Part shown: positions 52,596 through 60,236 of the stretch, piece by piece
Position numbering within the stretch: the stretch's first letter is position 1
Layout: the number at the start of each line of letters is the position of its first letter
Assembly: GCF_000526315.1 (NCBI RefSeq)
Contig: NZ_JAFV01000001.1
Location: 3,598,501-3,662,500, forward strand
Direction: 5' to 3'
Length of the DNA stretch: 64,000 bases
Source: Methylopila sp. 73B
Lineage (GTDB): Bacteria > Pseudomonadota > Alphaproteobacteria > Rhizobiales > Methylopilaceae
Position numbers and translations under genes: made by a program
The notes under the pieces: model-generated
Databases searched by the model: none
Seen by the model: the letters and a program-made list of their open reading frames with translations, nothing else
What the model was told of the DNA's origin: nothing

Positions 52596-53698
52596 CACAG
52601 CTCGTCGCCCTCGCCCCAGACGTCGTGGTCGAGCCATGCCTTGGCGGCCTCGTCGCGGGCGTGGTCCGGGCCGGCCTGGCGGAGGTAGAGGCTGAGATCG
52701 CGGATGATCTTGTCGATCCGCGTGCCCTCGACCGCGCTGCGCGTGCCGACGAGGCGCGCGGAGAGCTCCATCACGTCGAGCGCCGCGCGCTCGACCACGC
52801 CGCGGGTCATCTGCACGAAGGGCTTGGCGTCGGGATGGTCGGCGGCGGCGCGGTCCGCCGCCTCGCGCACCCAGAGGCCCGCCCCGCGGGTCGCGGCCAC
52901 GGCCTCGCCGAACTTCGCGCGCTGCAGCGGGTCCGCGCGGGCGGCTTCGGACAGCGCCGCGCGGGTCTCGGCCAGCAGCGCTTCCACGCCGCCGAGCTGC
53001 ACGGCGAGAAACCGCCACGCCCCGGCCGTGAAGCGCGGTTCGATGTCGTAGACGCCGGGATCGCCCAGCAGGTCGTCGTCGGCGGGGCGCACCCCGGTGA
53101 CGTCGTAGGAGCCGCTCGCGGTGGCGCGCATGCCGCGCATGGTCCAGGCGGACAAATCCGTGCGGTCGGCGATGTTCGCCGCGACGACGACCAGCCGGCG
53201 CGGCCCGTCGTCCGGCCGAGCGGTGACGATGGCGTAGTCGAGGCTGCCGGCGCCGGTCGCGAACCGCTTGGCGCCGTCGAGCCGCCAGCCGAACGGGTCC
53301 CTGGCGAGGGCGACGCCGGGGGTCGGCTCGGTCGCCCAGACGCCGAACAGCCGGCCGGCGGCGAGATCCCGGGCCAAGCGCTTGTGCTGACGGTCCGAGC
53401 CGTACCAGGCGAACAGCTTCAACGCGTTGACGTGGCCCTCGAAGATGCGGCCGAGGCTGAGGTCCGCGCGCCCCACCATCCTGAGGCAATCGAACAGCGC
53501 CCGGTTCTCCTCCTGCGGCGATCGGAAGACCTCGCCGCCGGCGGCCGGCGGCGCGAAGGTCTGGTGCATCCGGGACCGAACCAGGAGCGCGGCGCTCTCG
53601 GCCGGATAGACGCCCTTCGCGTCGTAGGCCGCGCCGAGTTCGGCGAGCGCCCCGTCGAGCAGGGCGAAGCGTAACGCGGTGGCGGGAAGGTTGGTCAT
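52592..53698 (-). CDS. Acyl-CoA dehydrogenase-like flavoprotein in glycan operon
   Basis: A 368-residue protein of the acyl-CoA dehydrogenase fold. It shows GVWATEPTPGVALARDPFGWRLDGAKRFATGAG for the FAD and substrate middle domain, and a helical C-terminus (FVQMTRGVVERAALDVMELSARLVGTRSAVEG). It is slightly shorter than usual, and the classical catalytic glutamate is not evident to me. It may oxidise or desaturate a carrier-bound acyl chain, or act as a monooxygenase. It overlaps both neighbours by 4 bases. Confidence 0.8.
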   Translation of the reverse strand: MTNLPATALRFALLDGALAELGAAYDAKGVYPAESAALLVRSRMHQTFAPPAAGGEVFRSPQEENRALFDCLRMVGRADLSLGRIFEGHVNALKLFAWYGSDRQHKRLARDLAAGRLFGVWATEPTPGVALARDPFGWRLDGAKRFATGAGSLDYAIVTARPDDGPRRLVVVAANIADRTDLSAWTMRGMRATASGSYDVTGVRPADDDLLGDPGVYDIEPRFTAGAWRFLAVQLGGVEALLAETRAALSEAARADPLQRAKFGEAVAATRGAGLWVREAADRAAADHPDAKPFVQMTRGVVERAALDVMELSARLVGTRSAVEGTRIDKIIRDLSLYLRQAGPDHARDEAAKAWLDHDVWGEGDELW

Positions 53699-54726
53699 GA
53701 GGTCGCCTGATCCAGGATGAAGGCCGCCGCTTTCGCGAGGCCCGCGGGGTCGTGCAGGCCGGCGATCCGCCGGGTGTCCAGCCGCCCGGCCGCGTCGAGG
53801 GTCGCTGGCCAGTCCGCGGCGTTCGGCCAGCGCGGCCGGACGACCGCAGCGCCCAGGGCCTCGAGCGCCGCGGCCTTGGCCGCCTGCTCGCCATAGGCCC
53901 GGTCTTCGGGCACGCAGACGAAGGGACGGCCGGCGGCCGCGACCGCGCCCAGGACGCCGTCGCCGGCGCCGCCGACCACGACGCCCGCGGCGGCGATCGC
54001 ACGCTCCGGATCGTCGGTCCAGCCGAGGACGTTGAGGTTGTCGGGGCACGGCGTCGGGGGCTCGCCCGGGCCGATGACGCGCCACTCCCGCCCCGGAGTC
54101 GCGCCGGCCGCCGCGGCGAGGTCGGCGCCGGTGACGCGCGATCCCCCCCGCCCGAACGCGACCATGACGACGTTGTCGTCCGGCGCCGCCGGCTTCGGGG
54201 CGACGGCCAGCCCGCTGACGTAACGCGTCTTGGCGCGCACCCAGTCGGGCGTGCGCGGGTCCTCCAGCCGTTCGTCGAACGGCGCGAGCAGAGCCTGCGC
54301 GCCGCGGAAGGCGTCGAGATGGGCGGGATCGGACCGGTCGCCGGCCAGCCGGACGTAGACGGTGGGCGTGGCGCACAGGCGGGCGAGCATGGCGACCTCC
54401 ACGGAGACGTCGACCACGAGAAGCGCGGGGCGCCGTTCCGCGATCCAGCCTGCGATCGCGAGCGCCCGCGCGCGGACTCCATCATGATTATAGGGCGCGT
54501 AATGCAGCGCCTCCGGGCGCTCGGCGGCGTCGTCGCGGCCATCGAAGCCGTCAGCCTGCGGGCGGTCGTCGGGGATGTCGAGCGTTTCGAACGGGCCGTG
54601 CATGCCGGCGACCCCCGTGCCGATGAGCGTGAAGCGACCGGGCGCCAAGGCGGCGATGGCGGCCGCGCGGCGCCGGTGGCCTTCGCCCTGGTGATGAACG
54701 TAATAGCCGATCGGAGCTCGGCTCAC
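53695..54726 (-). CDS. MGT/MurG-like GT-B glycosyltransferase
   Basis: A 343-residue GT-B enzyme starting at GTG (MSRAPIGYYVHHQGEGHRRR). The N-terminal HHQGEGH motif and the C-terminal nucleotide-sugar region VVVGGAGDGVLGAVAAAGRPFVCVPEDRAYGEQ resemble MGT and UDP-glycosyltransferase families. Residues 190-210 (VVMVAFGRGGSRVTG) open the donor domain. The start overlaps the stop of the upstream glycosyltransferase as GTGA. Acceptor and donor are unknown. Confidence 0.8.
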   Translation of the reverse strand: MSRAPIGYYVHHQGEGHRRRAAAIAALAPGRFTLIGTGVAGMHGPFETLDIPDDRPQADGFDGRDDAAERPEALHYAPYNHDGVRARALAIAGWIAERRPALLVVDVSVEVAMLARLCATPTVYVRLAGDRSDPAHLDAFRGAQALLAPFDERLEDPRTPDWVRAKTRYVSGLAVAPKPAAPDDNVVMVAFGRGGSRVTGADLAAAAGATPGREWRVIGPGEPPTPCPDNLNVLGWTDDPERAIAAAGVVVGGAGDGVLGAVAAAGRPFVCVPEDRAYGEQAAKAAALEALGAAVVRPRWPNAADWPATLDAAGRLDTRRIAGLHDPAGLAKAAAFILDQATS

Positions 54727-55676
54727 GCCGCGACCTCCGTCGCCGCCGGCGCGTCCAGTCGGAAGTCGCACGGCATGGGAGGGAGCTCGGGCTCGAGGCT
54801 CGCGATCAGCGCGTCGCCGCCGGCGCGGCTGCGCAGATCGCGGCGCCACAGCGCGCGCTCGCGCCAGAGTTCGAAGGAGGGCAGCAGCAGGGCGTCGGAC
54901 GTCGGGTCGCCAAGCCGCGCCATCGCCGCGGCCATGCCGCCGCTCGCGCGGCCCGCGGTCCGCGGCGAGACCCGCACCCAGACGTCCAGCGGGTGCGACA
55001 ACCGGGCTCCCGCCGCCTGCGCCGCCATCACGAAGGCACAGTCCTCGCCGGTTGGGCGCAGCGGCACGCCGCCCGCCGCGCGATAGGCGGCGGCCGTGAC
55101 CGCGAGGCTCCCGCCGGTGTTGTCGCCATGCCGCGGGGGCAGGTCCCACGGCCGCGGGTCGAGTTCGTCCTCGATCCGTCGAACCTCCGCCCAATAAGCG
55201 GCGAGCGCCGCCCAGCGCGCGCGCACGAGCGCCGGCGCAGGCTCGGCCTCGTCGAGCACAAGCGCGCCGCCCACGAGGTCGGCGCCGCGATCGATCGCCG
55301 CCACGTTCGCGGAGACCCAGTGCGGCGGCGGACACGCGTCGGCGTCGGTGGTGAGCAGGACCCCGCCGCCGTCGCCGTCAAGCAACTCGAGCGCGAGGTC
55401 CATCGCCCGGCGGCGGGCGGATCCCGCATGGGCGAGTTCGGGAGGGAAAACAGCTTCGTCGATGTGAAGAACCAGTTGGTCGTGGCGCCGCGAGGACAGC
55501 CCGTCCAGGACCTCGCGCGAGGCGTCGGTCGTGTTGTTGAGCGCGACGACCACGGGCAGCGGAGACGGCCAGTCCTGCGAGGCGAGCGCCGCGATCAGCC
55601 GTGGCAGGCGTTCCGCCTCATCACGGGCCGGCACGCAGACGACGACTCGCCGAGGCTCAGGCCCGCGCGCGCTCAT
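54723..55676 (-). CDS. Family 2 glycosyltransferase
   Basis: A 317-residue GT-A enzyme: VVVCVPARDEAERLPRLIAALASQ at the start, metal motif TTDADACPPPHW, and acceptor-site GEDCAFVMAAQAAGARL. There is no membrane segment, so it acts on the cytoplasmic side. It is the second gene of the operon and overlaps the GT4 stop as ATGA. Confidence 0.83.
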   Translation of the reverse strand: MSARGPEPRRVVVCVPARDEAERLPRLIAALASQDWPSPLPVVVALNNTTDASREVLDGLSSRRHDQLVLHIDEAVFPPELAHAGSARRRAMDLALELLDGDGGGVLLTTDADACPPPHWVSANVAAIDRGADLVGGALVLDEAEPAPALVRARWAALAAYWAEVRRIEDELDPRPWDLPPRHGDNTGGSLAVTAAAYRAAGGVPLRPTGEDCAFVMAAQAAGARLSHPLDVWVRVSPRTAGRASGGMAAAMARLGDPTSDALLLPSFELWRERALWRRDLRSRAGGDALIASLEPELPPMPCDFRLDAPAATEVAA

Positions 55677-56779
55677 ACCGCGAGGGCCAGATCGGACTGG
55701 GCGATCGGGCCCCTGAGCTCAGCGCCGCCCTGAGTGGCGAGCCGACGGTACAGGTCCTCATAACTGTCGATCATCACATCCACGTCGCAATGCTGTTCGG
55801 CGCGGTCGCGGCAGGCGCGTCGGTCGAGCCGCTGGGCCGCAATCGCGGCCGCCGCAAGGCTCTCGGCGTCGTCCGGACGCGCCAGCACGCCACACGTCTG
55901 GTCGACGATCTCGGCGATCGCGCCGCGTGCGAAGGCCGCGACCGGCGTCCCGCAGGCGAGCGACTCGGCGGCGACAAGACCGTAGGGCTCCTCCCAGCAG
56001 GGTGTGAACAGCAGCGCGCGCGCCCCGCCGATCACCGCGGCGAGCCGGCCGTGCTCGAGATGCCCGAGATGGATGGCGTTGGGACCGAGCCGAGGGACGA
56101 TCTCGGCGGCGAAATAATCAGGATTTGAGATCGGCCCGGCGATCCGCAGCTGCGCGCCCGCAATGCGGGCCGCGTCCATGGCGAAATGAAGCCCCTTTTC
56201 CGGGACGATCCGTCCGGACCAGACCAGATAGGGCTCGGGGTCGGGCTCCGCCTGGAAGGCGAACCGGTCGAGGTCGATGCCGTTCAGCACAACGCCTTCG
56301 ATCGGCGCGATCGGATTCCACAGCTGGCGCAGCGCCTCCGACACCGCGACGAAGGTCGCGCGCTGCGACCGGCAGAGCCGAACGCCGCTTTCGAGCCAAC
56401 AGAACGGCGGCGTGTGCAACGTCGTCACCATCGGCGTCGCGACGGTGTCGGCCATCGCGACCGGCAGGTAGTGCAGGGCGTTGTTGTGGATGACGTCGAA
56501 GTCCCGCGAGGCGAGGTCCGTCATCAGCCTCAGATAGGCGTGGTGCTCGCGGAAGAAGGCGACGTCGGTCGCTTCCGCGACGCCGACTTCCTCGAGCGCG
56601 GTCTCGTCGCAGATCGCCTCAAGCCCGAGCGCCTTGTCCGAGCGCGTCGAGGCGAACACCGTCACATCATGATCGCGCTCGCGAAGCCCTCTCGCCAGGA
56701 GATGGGTGTGCGTCTCCAATCCGCCTGCGAAGGGCTCGCTGATCGGATGCTTCAAGTGGGCGATGATGGCGATGCGCAA
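55673..56779 (-). CDS. Family 4 glycosyltransferase, first gene of glycan operon
   Basis: A 368-residue GT-B enzyme: GGLETHTHLLARGLRERDHDV near the N-terminus, LVWSGRIVPEKGLHFAMDAAR for the donor domain, and the EX7E-type region CWEEPYGLVAAESLACGTPV. I chose the TTG at 56779, which begins MRIAIIAHLKHPI in the usual place. An in-frame ATG at 56839 would put the catalase terminator inside the coding region. There is little room for a separate promoter, so transcription may read through from katN. Confidence 0.83.
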   Translation of the reverse strand: MRIAIIAHLKHPISEPFAGGLETHTHLLARGLRERDHDVTVFASTRSDKALGLEAICDETALEEVGVAEATDVAFFREHHAYLRLMTDLASRDFDVIHNNALHYLPVAMADTVATPMVTTLHTPPFCWLESGVRLCRSQRATFVAVSEALRQLWNPIAPIEGVVLNGIDLDRFAFQAEPDPEPYLVWSGRIVPEKGLHFAMDAARIAGAQLRIAGPISNPDYFAAEIVPRLGPNAIHLGHLEHGRLAAVIGGARALLFTPCWEEPYGLVAAESLACGTPVAAFARGAIAEIVDQTCGVLARPDDAESLAAAAIAAQRLDRRACRDRAEQHCDVDVMIDSYEDLYRRLATQGGAELRGPIAQSDLALAV

Positions 56780-56802
56780 ACTGGGGTCCTGGCTCTTGAG
56801 GA

Positions 56803-56833
56803 AAGACGAAAGGGCGCCCCGGAACGGGCGCCC
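56803..56833 (-). terminator. Rho-independent terminator after manganese catalase gene
   Basis: A stem of GGGCGCCC with GGGCGCCC (self-complementary arms) closes a 6-base loop and is followed on the minus strand by TTTCGTCTTT. It starts 18 bases after the catalase stop and ends 24 bases before the GT4 start. It probably allows partial read-through into the glycan operon. Confidence 0.7.
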
Positions 56834-56850
56834 TCCCATGAGCCGAGATG

Positions 56851-57765
56851 TCAGAGCTTCGCGTGCAGCTTCGACGCGATCTCGAAAATCTCGGACGGGT
56901 CGTAGTCCGTCGTGAAGGCGGAGGACGCCCCCTTCAGTTCGTCGATCTTGCCGCCGTCGGGATGGCCCGAAACGACTTCCAGATCGCCGGGCGGGTCGCC
57001 CGGGAGAGCCTTCTCGCCGCCGCCCCAGACCGCTTCCATCTCGCGGTAGGTCTCCTCGCCCCAAGTGTAGAGGCGCCGGTGACTGCCCTCGTCGAGGTAC
57101 TTCTGCGCCTCGGGGATCTTGGACAGGTCGATGTTCGGCGTCGGCAGCATCTTCTCCATCTCGACGCCCGTGAGCTTCTTCAGCGCGAGAGCGTAGGCAT
57201 GCGCATGGACGGAGCCGCGCACCAGCAGATAACCGCAGACCTCACGGCCGGTCGGATCCGACAGGGTCTCGTAGACGCGAAGCTTGTGCATCCGCGCGCC
57301 GCACTCGAGGAAGAAGTTGTGCAGCAGATCGAGCACGAGATTTCCGGTCGAGAACACGAACGTGCCGTTCCACGGCAGTCCGTTGGAATCGACCGGCATG
57401 GCGCCGCCGCCCGCGTGCAGGAAGGAGGCCGCCGAGCGGATGTCCTTCATGTCCTCGAACGGCGCCTGCGAGATATCTCCCTTATGCTCCTTCTCCGGCG
57501 AAGGGCCGTTCGCGAGCATCGTGATTCCGTTCGCGACCAGCTCGACGTGACCAAGCTCTTCGGCCGTAATGCTGGCCACGAGGCTGTAGAACGGCATCAC
57601 CTTCGATTTGTTACGAAAATTAAAGCTCTGATACATATAGTTATTCAGAGTGGACATTTCACCAAACTTGCCGCCGAGCAGCTCCTGCAACGCCGCTGCA
57701 GCGTTGGGATCGGCCCTTTTCGGCTTCGGAAGTTCAGCCTGAAGCTTGTCGATTCGCATGAACAT
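56851..57765 (-). CDS. Manganese catalase
   Basis: A 304-residue non-haem catalase with a ferritin-like four-helix core. The dimanganese ligand regions are GEMSTLNNYMYQSFNFR with AEELGHVELV in the first half and HNFFLECGARMHKLRVYE with LLVRGSVHAHAYA in the second. It destroys hydrogen peroxide. The gene is co-directional with the YciF-type gene 75 bases upstream and with the glycan operon downstream, a general-stress setting. Confidence 0.9.
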   Translation of the reverse strand: MFMRIDKLQAELPKPKRADPNAAAALQELLGGKFGEMSTLNNYMYQSFNFRNKSKVMPFYSLVASITAEELGHVELVANGITMLANGPSPEKEHKGDISQAPFEDMKDIRSAASFLHAGGGAMPVDSNGLPWNGTFVFSTGNLVLDLLHNFFLECGARMHKLRVYETLSDPTGREVCGYLLVRGSVHAHAYALALKKLTGVEMEKMLPTPNIDLSKIPEAQKYLDEGSHRRLYTWGEETYREMEAVWGGGEKALPGDPPGDLEVVSGHPDGGKIDELKGASSAFTTDYDPSEIFEIASKLHAKL

Positions 57766-57793
57766 GTTGGGACTTTCGAATATGTACGGGCGC

Positions 57794-57816
57794 CTCGCCG
57801 CCGGATCGGCGGCGAG
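57794..57816. promoter_or_regulatory. stem-loop between yciF-like gene and catalase gene
   Basis: CTCGCCGCCG, a 3-base loop, then CGGCGGCGAG form a perfect 10-base stem 24 bases after the yciF-like stop. No T-run follows on the minus strand, so a processing or attenuation role is likelier than full termination. The patch after it on the plus strand is AT-rich. Confidence 0.5.
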
Positions 57817-57840
57817 GGAAAATAAAATTGACAGAGGCGA

Positions 57841-58386
57841 TCAGGCGGCCTTGGAGGGCGCCTTCGTCGAAGCCTTGGCGCCGGTCGGCTTGTCCGTGGT
57901 CTCGCCCGTGACATCGAGGCCGAGCGCGATCTTGGACAGCAGTTCGTCCGCCTTCTTTTCTTCCGCGAGCGTCTGCTCGAGCAGCGGCACGGCTTCGTCG
58001 TAGCCGAGCTTGCCGGCCCAGGTCTTCAGCAGGCCGTAGCGTGCGATCTCGTAATGCTCCACCGCCTGCGCGCAGCCGATCAGGACATCGTCCGAGGCTT
58101 CGGTGCCGCCGAAGTCCTCGAGATCTTCCTCCATTTCGGAGGTGATTCCGGACATCGCTTCGCAGGTCTTCGCGCGGGCCGGCTTTCCGATGATCTCGAA
58201 CACCTGAGTCAGGCGTTCGACCTGCTCCTGGCTTTCCTCGAGATGGTTTTCGAAAGCGGTCTTCAGCTCCGAAGACTGCGCGGCCTTGGCGGATTTCTTG
58301 AGCGCGCGGACGGACTGCTTCTCGGCGTAGTACACATCCTTGAGCGTCTCGTGAAAGGCGTCCGCGAGGGTCTTTTCCTTGGCCAA
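57841..58386 (-). CDS. YciE/YciF-family ferritin-like stress protein (DUF892)
   Basis: A 181-residue helical protein: FHETLKDVYYAEKQSVRALKKSAKAA, FENHLEESQEQVERL and AVEHYEIARYGLLKTWA carry the family's conserved glutamate and histidine residues of a ferritin-like diiron site. The C-terminal 20 residues are a Lys/Ala/Thr tail. Members are induced by stress in many proteobacteria. It is the first gene before katN, with an EcfG-like promoter 33-57 bases upstream. Confidence 0.87.
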   Translation of the reverse strand: MAKEKTLADAFHETLKDVYYAEKQSVRALKKSAKAAQSSELKTAFENHLEESQEQVERLTQVFEIIGKPARAKTCEAMSGITSEMEEDLEDFGGTEASDDVLIGCAQAVEHYEIARYGLLKTWAGKLGYDEAVPLLEQTLAEEKKADELLSKIALGLDVTGETTDKPTGAKASTKAPSKAA

Positions 58387-58418
58387 ATGAGGCTCCCGTG
58401 TCTGTCGTGGACTCGGAA

Positions 58419-58443
58419 GACGTCTCAGGTGGACCCTCGTTCC
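58419..58443 (-). promoter_or_regulatory. EcfG-type general stress promoter before the yciF-like gene
   Basis: On the minus strand GGAAC (58443-58439), 16 bases, then CGTC (58422-58419). The consensus for EcfG sigma factors is GGAAC-N16/17-CGTT, so there is one mismatch. The -10 element ends 33 bases before the start codon, a normal leader length. Confidence 0.5.
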
Positions 58444-58503
58444 GCCGGAATCGCGCCCCGGCTGGAGAGGGGCGGAATAAACCGATCCTGGGACCAGATT
58501 CCG

Positions 58504-58752
58504 TTATACGCGTATACGATCAGCGATCTGCAGCTCGATCCAACGTTCGGCCGCCTGCAAGTTGGCGAACAACGGAGGCTTCGTGCTCTCCACGCCGTTG
58601 AAGCCGGCCTCGAGGCTCCACTGGCCCTTGGCGGGTCCGTGGCTCGGATCGTCGAGCCTGACGATGACGGCGACGAGCCGACCCTCATGCAGCACGAGCC
58701 GTCCCTCTTCGTCGGCGGAGTCCGTCGCAACCCTAATCTCTTGGAACTCCAT
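58504..58752 (-). CDS. Small conserved hypothetical protein
   Basis: An 82-residue protein (MEFQEIRVATDSADEEGRLVLHEGRLVAV and so on) that looks like a compact beta-rich fold with one C-terminal helix (NLQAAERWIELQIADRI). I do not recognise a family. Its ATG overlaps the stop of the upstream Crp/Fnr gene, which supports it being a real, co-translated gene. Confidence 0.65.
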   Translation of the reverse strand: MEFQEIRVATDSADEEGRLVLHEGRLVAVIVRLDDPSHGPAKGQWSLEAGFNGVESTKPPLFANLQAAERWIELQIADRIRV

Positions 58753-59489
58753 CAAGCGCGCCCTTCGGATGACTCGTCACGGTCTTTACGGAAGTGGAGA
58801 TAAGAGGGATCAAAGTCGGCGAAGGACTTGAGCGCCCCGACGTCCGGGATCGCGATCTCGCGGTTGGTCTGCTGGATCAGACCCGAGCTGCGCAGCTTCT
58901 GGAGCGCGCGGTTGACCGACACGGTGGTGAGGCCGACCGTGTCCCCGAGCTCCGCCTGCGACAGCTCCAGCCGGAAGCTGTCGCTCGTGGCTTCGCCCAC
59001 CACCTGCAGCCGGACGAGCAGCTCGCACAGAATGTGCGCCACGCGGACGCTCGGGGTGCGGCGGCCCATGTTGACGAGCCACTCGCGCAGGATCGAGGCG
59101 TTCACGAGCTCCGACCACCACAGCGCGCGCGCGAGCGCCGGCCGCGAGGTCAGCATGAGGATGTGCTCCTCGCTCAGCTCCGCGATCCGGCAGGCGGTCC
59201 GCGCCGCCATGCCATGGTCCATCCGATCGAGCAGGAAGCCGTAGAGGTCGCAGAAGTCGCCCGGCACGAGATAGCCGAGGATCTGCCGCTTCCCGTCCGC
59301 CAGGGTCTTGTAGCGGTAGCCGTGACCCTCAAGGATGACGTGCACGACGTCGGTCCGCTCGCCCTCGCGGACGATGTCGTCGCCGGCCTTCAGCGGCCGC
59401 CCACGCCCCACCACGGCGTGCAGCAGCGCTCTGTCGTCGTCGGGAAGGGGATGTAGCGCCTCGAGCTTGCCGAGGATAGCGGCGGACAT
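58752..59489 (-). CDS. Crp/Fnr-family transcriptional regulator
   Basis: A 245-residue regulator: a cyclic-nucleotide-binding-like beta barrel (GDDIVREGERTDVVHVILEGHGYRYK, GDFCDLYGF), a long helix, and a C-terminal helix-turn-helix (LSQAELGDTVGLTTVSVNRALQKLRSSGLI). It has no N-terminal cysteine cluster, so it is not an oxygen-sensing FNR. It belongs to a Rhizobiales group often found near stress genes. GGAGG lies 8 bases before the ATG, and a 28-base inverted repeat lies 52 bases upstream. Confidence 0.88.
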   Translation of the reverse strand: MSAAILGKLEALHPLPDDDRALLHAVVGRGRPLKAGDDIVREGERTDVVHVILEGHGYRYKTLADGKRQILGYLVPGDFCDLYGFLLDRMDHGMAARTACRIAELSEEHILMLTSRPALARALWWSELVNASILREWLVNMGRRTPSVRVAHILCELLVRLQVVGEATSDSFRLELSQAELGDTVGLTTVSVNRALQKLRSSGLIQQTNREIAIPDVGALKSFADFDPSYLHFRKDRDESSEGRA

Positions 59490-59540
59490 GCAGTGCCTCC
59501 TGAACGCGGCGGTCGTCACACGTCGCCGCGACATAGGGCA

Positions 59541-59568
59541 CCGCCAACGCGTCGGTAGCCGTTGGCGG
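59541..59568. promoter_or_regulatory. inverted repeat upstream of the Crp/Fnr gene
   Basis: CCGCCAACG and CGTTGGCGG are perfect 9-base arms 10 bases apart, in the gap between the Crp/Fnr gene and the divergent periplasmic protein gene. It may be an operator shared by both, for example for self-regulation. It does not match the usual TTGAT-N4-ATCAA box. Confidence 0.5.
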
Positions 59569-59606
59569 AACGAACGTCCCACAGGCCGCCGTCGCGGTTG
59601 CGGCAT

Positions 59607-59632
59607 GGAACGACCCCGCCCGCTGGCGGGTT
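59607..59632 (+). promoter_or_regulatory. EcfG-like promoter of the PepSY-like gene
   Basis: GGAAC (59607-59611), 17 bases, then GGTT (59629-59632), against the EcfG pattern GGAAC-N16/17-CGTT. It ends 31 bases before the ATG at 59664. It would place this gene in the same stress regulon as the yciF-like gene. Confidence 0.4.
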
Positions 59633-59663
59633 GCTGGGGCGAAGACACCCACGACCCCAGAGC

Positions 59664-60215
59664 ATGATGACCAATCCCCAGCGCTACCTTCGTTGCGTCG
59701 CGATCTGCGCGAGCGTGGTTCTCGCCCCGGCTCCGGGGCTGGCGCAGAGCCCAGGCCCGAGCCGCGTCCAGGGCGCGGCGTCCGGAAACGTGGACGTGCG
59801 CTTCAAGCTTCCGCACGCCATCGGGATTGCGGAGCGGGAGGGGCGCGGCAAGGCGATCAGCGCCGTCTTCACGCCCTTCGCGGCGGGCGGCGGCGCTCTC
59901 GAAGTGACGGTCATGCGGCCGGACAAGACGGTCGTGAAGTACCGCGTGGACGCCAACAACGGCTCTGTAATCAATGTCTCCGAGCAGACGATCGAAAGCT
60001 ACGTCTCGTCGATCGATCCCGCGGCGCTGGCCGGCCTGACGTTTTCGATGGTCCAGGCCGTCACGGCGACGGAAGGCCAGGCGGACGGCGGCGCGGTCGT
60101 GGGCGCCGAGGTGCAGACCGAGGGCGACGGCCTCGCCTACGAGGTCAGCGTCGTGAAGGACGGCGAGACCAAGGCCTTCACCGTCACCCCCGACGGAAAG
60201 GTCGCCGCGGACTGA
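59664..60215 (+). CDS. Secreted PepSY-like protein of unknown function
   Basis: A 183-residue protein with a signal peptide (to about GLAQ28). Near residues 85-115 and again near 150-180 it has short beta patterns seen in PepSY-type modules (VTVMRPDKTVVKYRVDANNG, YEVSVVKDGETKAFTVTPDGKV in pieces). These modules are often inhibitory or ligand-binding domains in the periplasm. It is divergent from the Crp/Fnr gene and shares its regulatory gap. Either ATG, 59664 or 59667, could start it. Confidence 0.65.
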   Translation: MMTNPQRYLRCVAICASVVLAPAPGLAQSPGPSRVQGAASGNVDVRFKLPHAIGIAEREGRGKAISAVFTPFAAGGGALEVTVMRPDKTVVKYRVDANNGSVINVSEQTIESYVSSIDPAALAGLTFSMVQAVTATEGQADGGAVVGAEVQTEGDGLAYEVSVVKDGETKAFTVTPDGKVAAD

Positions 60216-60236
60216 GGACGCGCACGGCGCGAGGCT

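Noticed and set aside
51903-54542. 879-codon fusion of PIG-L with an upstream domain
   Set aside because: The upstream part is low-complexity shadow of other frames; the PIG-L gene starts at 52595 with a GTGA overlap.
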